From: Chitinophaga agri
GTDB taxonomy: Bacteria; Bacteroidota; Bacteroidia; Chitinophagales; Chitinophagaceae
Assembly: GCF_010093065.1 (NCBI RefSeq)
Contig: NZ_CP048113.1
Location: 7,830,001-7,894,000 of the forward strand
Length of the DNA: 64,000 nucleotides
Reading direction: 5' to 3'
Part shown: one piece after another, positions 61,880-64,000 of the stretch
How positions within the stretch are numbered: position 1 is the first letter of the stretch
Layout of the letters: each line of letters starts with the position of its first letter
Notes under the pieces: generated by a model
Told to the model about the DNA's origin: nothing
The model's database searches: none
What the model saw: only the letters and a program-made list of their open reading frames with translations
Translations under genes and position numbers: made by a program

Positions 61880-62472
61880 AAAAGGCAATATTTATAGATA
61901 AGGATGGAACACTGATCAGTGATGTCCCCTACAATGTAGATCCTGACAAAATAGTGCTCACTGATGGAGCAGTAGAAGGTTTAAGGCTTTTACAACGTAA
62001 GGGATATGCACTGATCGTAATTTCCAATCAGGCAGGCGTGGCGCATGGATACTTCGCGGAAGAAGACCTCGAGCCTGTTATCTTCAGGTTACATCATCTG
62101 TTGGGCAGTGCGGGTATTACGCTGAACGGATTCTATTATTGTCCGCATCACCCGATGGGAAAGCTGTCGCAATATACCGTCTCCTGTAACTGTCGTAAAC
62201 CAGCGCCAGGCATGATACTGAAAGCAGCAGCTGACATGAACATCTCACTGCAGGCATCCTGGATGATAGGGGATATTCTGCATGATGTGGAAGCCGGTAA
62301 CCGTGCGGGCTGCCAGTCTGTGCTGATCAACAACGGTAACGAGACCGTATGGGAAATGAACGAATATTCCCGGCCGGCATATATCGCAAAAGACTTACTG
62401 GAAGCAGCAAGGCTTATTATCAATCACTCTACTGCAAACTATAGCACATGGAACTCATATATCAGTCATTGA
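61876..62472 (+). CDS. gmhB: HAD-IIIA phosphatase, D-glycero-manno-heptose 1,7-bisphosphate 7-phosphatase
   Basis: 198 residues, full length. HAD motif I FIDKDGTLISD (Asp8 and Asp10), motif II ISNQAGVAHGYF, the zinc loop CPHHPMG...CNCRKP typical of GmhB and HisB-N, and motif IV GDILHDVEAGNRAG. It removes the 7-phosphate of heptose bisphosphate. The downstream hldE gene overlaps its end by 25 nt and supplies the kinase and nucleotidyl transferase steps, so the assignment is secure by context. GmhA, the isomerase, is not in the window. Confidence 0.93.
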   Translation: MKKAIFIDKDGTLISDVPYNVDPDKIVLTDGAVEGLRLLQRKGYALIVISNQAGVAHGYFAEEDLEPVIFRLHHLLGSAGITLNGFYYCPHHPMGKLSQYTVSCNCRKPAPGMILKAAADMNISLQASWMIGDILHDVEAGNRAGCQSVLINNGNETVWEMNEYSRPAYIAKDLLEAARLIINHSTANYSTWNSYISH

Positions 62473-63932
62473 TCAGGTCTTTTGTAGAACCGGCAGTACT
62501 TGTACTCGGGGACCTGATGATAGATACTTACCTCAGAGGGGCGAGTACACGTCTTTCTCCGGAGGCCCCCGTGCCTGTAGTAGACATCAGTTCCCATACA
62601 TCTGTATTGGGAGGTGGCGCGAACGCAGCAGCCAATTTGCGCCAGCTGGGTGCACAGGTTACATTTGTCAGCCTGATGGGAAACGACTATGCCGCAGAAC
62701 TGGCCAGTGGACTACTTACGAAGGATGGGATCAGGAACGAAGTGGTAAGATGCGATACAAGACGTACCATTACCAAGACAAGAGTGATCGCCGGACAACA
62801 GTTGCTCACCCGTTATGATGAGGGCACAGAACTGCAGCTGGATGCCATGTGCGAACAACAGATCATCACAGTACTGGAGCAACAACTTCCATTACATAAT
62901 GCTATACTGATCGCAGATTATGGAAAGGGGCTTATTACGCCTGGTATTATTGAAGCGCTGGAACGACTGAATAGTATCCACAGAAAGTTCCTGGCTATAG
63001 ATGCCAAAAGATTAGACAGGTACAAAGCGCTGCAGCCCGATGTAGTAAAGCCTAATTATAAGGAGATCATTACACTGCTGGGTATTGCAGAGCAGCCTGA
63101 TTGTAAAGCGAGACAACTGGAGGAGCTGGGAGCCTCCATTTACGATGCGACAGGTGCGAAGATAACGGCTGTTACACTGGATGAAGAAGGTGCCCTGATC
63201 TTCGAGCAGGATAAATTGTTATGTCATACGTCCGCCCGTCCGGTTAGCAACCCCAATGTATCTGGTGCCGGAGACACCTATATCAGTGCATTCACATTGT
63301 CCTGTTTGTCAGGTGCTACCCCGGCAACAGCCGCTGAAGTAGCTGGCATGGCAGCATCCATTGCCATCCGGAAGAGTGATACCGCACATTGTAAGCTCAG
63401 TGAACTGGTGGCCTGTTTCTCTATGAAGGATAAATACATCCGTGACACGGCAGAACTGGATGCGCTCTGCAACATGTACAGAGCGCAGGGTAAGAAGATC
63501 GTGTTTACAAATGGCTGTTTCGATATTCTGCATAGCGGACATGTCAGCTATCTGGAACGTGCGGCATCACTGGGAGATATTCTGATCGTAGGGGTGAACA
63601 CCGATGATAGCATTAAGCGTTTGAAAGGCTCCGAAAGACCCATTAATCAGCTGAATGACAGGGTCCAGGTACTGGCGGGATTAGGTGCAATTACACACCT
63701 GATAGCCTTTGGAGACGCGCAGCATGATACGCCGGAACCGCTCATCAGGATCATACGCCCGGATATATTTGCCAAGGGAGGTGATTACAGCCGGGAATCG
63801 CTGCCGGAAGCTGCTGCTGTAGAAGAATACGGGGGAGAGGTGGTATTACTTCCACTTGTTCCGGATCGTTCTACTACGCTGATCATTAAACGTATCTATA
63901 CTACTCCTGTTCTAAAAGTTGCGGAGGCATAA
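62448..63932 (+). CDS. hldE: bifunctional heptose 7-phosphate kinase/heptose 1-phosphate nucleotidyltransferase
   Basis: 494 residues. N-terminal PfkB/ribokinase domain (about 10-325): LVLGDLMIDTYLRGASTRLS, EAPVPVVDISSH, GGGANAAANLRQLGA and NVSGAGDTYISAFTLS with the catalytic Asp. C-terminal cytidylyltransferase-type domain (about 345-494): FTNGCFDILHSGHVSYLERA, NTDDSIKRLKG, INQLNDRVQVLAGL and FAKGGDYS. This is the fused HldE form making ADP-heptose (or GDP form) with GmhB. It overlaps gmhB by 25 nt, and the next gene starts directly after its stop. Adenine versus guanine nucleotide cannot be told from sequence alone. Confidence 0.94.
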   Translation: MELIYQSLIRSFVEPAVLVLGDLMIDTYLRGASTRLSPEAPVPVVDISSHTSVLGGGANAAANLRQLGAQVTFVSLMGNDYAAELASGLLTKDGIRNEVVRCDTRRTITKTRVIAGQQLLTRYDEGTELQLDAMCEQQIITVLEQQLPLHNAILIADYGKGLITPGIIEALERLNSIHRKFLAIDAKRLDRYKALQPDVVKPNYKEIITLLGIAEQPDCKARQLEELGASIYDATGAKITAVTLDEEGALIFEQDKLLCHTSARPVSNPNVSGAGDTYISAFTLSCLSGATPATAAEVAGMAASIAIRKSDTAHCKLSELVACFSMKDKYIRDTAELDALCNMYRAQGKKIVFTNGCFDILHSGHVSYLERAASLGDILIVGVNTDDSIKRLKGSERPINQLNDRVQVLAGLGAITHLIAFGDAQHDTPEPLIRIIRPDIFAKGGDYSRESLPEAAAVEEYGGEVVLLPLVPDRSTTLIIKRIYTTPVLKVAEA

Positions 63933-64000
63933 ATGAAAACTGAATGGCACGCATGCCGTCGTATACTGTGCATACGTCCTGATAATATCGGCGACTTGTT
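63933..64000 (+). CDS. start of a GT9 heptosyltransferase-like gene (partial)
   Basis: The ATG abuts the hldE TAA. Only 22 codons are visible: MKTEWHACRRILCIRPDNIG followed by DL. The I-L-x-I-R-P-D-N-I-G-D-L segment is the N-terminal motif of glycosyltransferase family 9 (ADP-heptose transferases), in keeping with the heptose operon. The gene continues beyond the window. Confidence 0.75.
   Translation, partial: MKTEWHACRRILCIRPDNIGDL

Overview
The window looks like chromosome from a Bacteroidota bacterium, most likely Chitinophaga or a close relative in the Chitinophagaceae. Evidence: a SusC/SusD starch-uptake locus, a surface protein with a gliding-motility (type IX secretion) C-terminal domain, many lipoproteins, weak Shine-Dalgarno sites, and several exact TAnnTTTG -7 promoter elements, which are typical of this phylum. 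I see no rRNA, tRNA, CRISPR array, insertion sequence or prophage. The family-level placement is inference from gene content and protein style.

Layout. 1-4900: the tail of an M24 aminopeptidase, a cytochrome c/DUF1772 pair, a gene-poor stretch with a decayed coding remnant, a small protein, a lipoprotein, and two adjacent TetR regulators that share a 14-bp operator-like sequence. 4970-13048: one 2692-residue surface protein (two discoidin domains, 17 Calx-beta repeats, two DUF11 domains, CHU_C sorting domain). 13367-26855: a maltodextrin locus with LacI regulator, SusC, SusD, SusE, GH13 amylase, beta-phosphoglucomutase, GH65 phosphorylase and MFS transporter. 26994-34386: assorted secreted proteins, an NmrA-like reductase, a type-B carboxylesterase, and a gluconate dehydrogenase subunit 3/GMC oxidoreductase pair. 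34463-37600: membrane proteins, a decayed paralogue and a DUF899 operon. 37635-44398: trehalase, DUF5009 membrane acyltransferase-like protein, NDH-2, AlkB-like oxygenase, SGNH hydrolase and a sorbosone-dehydrogenase-like protein. 44475-48993: a 39-residue membrane protein, CbpM/CbpA chaperones, and a small protein followed by a histidine kinase and LytTR regulator. 49197-54381: SulP transporter, a DisA_N-like (DACNV-type) protein, a phosphopantetheinyl transferase and an MFS exporter. 54645-59096: small stress-type proteins, CinA, a Rieske oxidoreductase and a zinc alcohol dehydrogenase. 59556-64000: an LPS-type heptose cluster (two GT4 enzymes, GmhB, HldE and the start of a GT9 heptosyltransferase).

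How the genes fit together. The maltodextrin locus reads as a complete route: SusC/D/E capture and import oligosaccharides, the periplasmic GH13 enzyme cuts them, the MFS carrier moves maltose to the cytoplasm, GH65 phosphorolyses it to glucose and beta-glucose 1-phosphate, and PgmB converts the latter to glucose 6-phosphate. A LacI-type palindrome sits just downstream of the susC promoter, and the same 16 bases recur inside the amylase gene.

The most unusual items are this duplicated operator, the three TetR operators, a SulP transporter preceded by two phased inverted repeats and followed by a DAC-like protein, a perfect 32-bp-arm hairpin built from about 11-nt repeats, a C-x5-C-x3-C cluster motif in the GMC oxidoreductase, and a frameshifted paralogue remnant at about 35.5-35.8 kb. 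I did not find convincing evidence of a wholly new multi-gene system.
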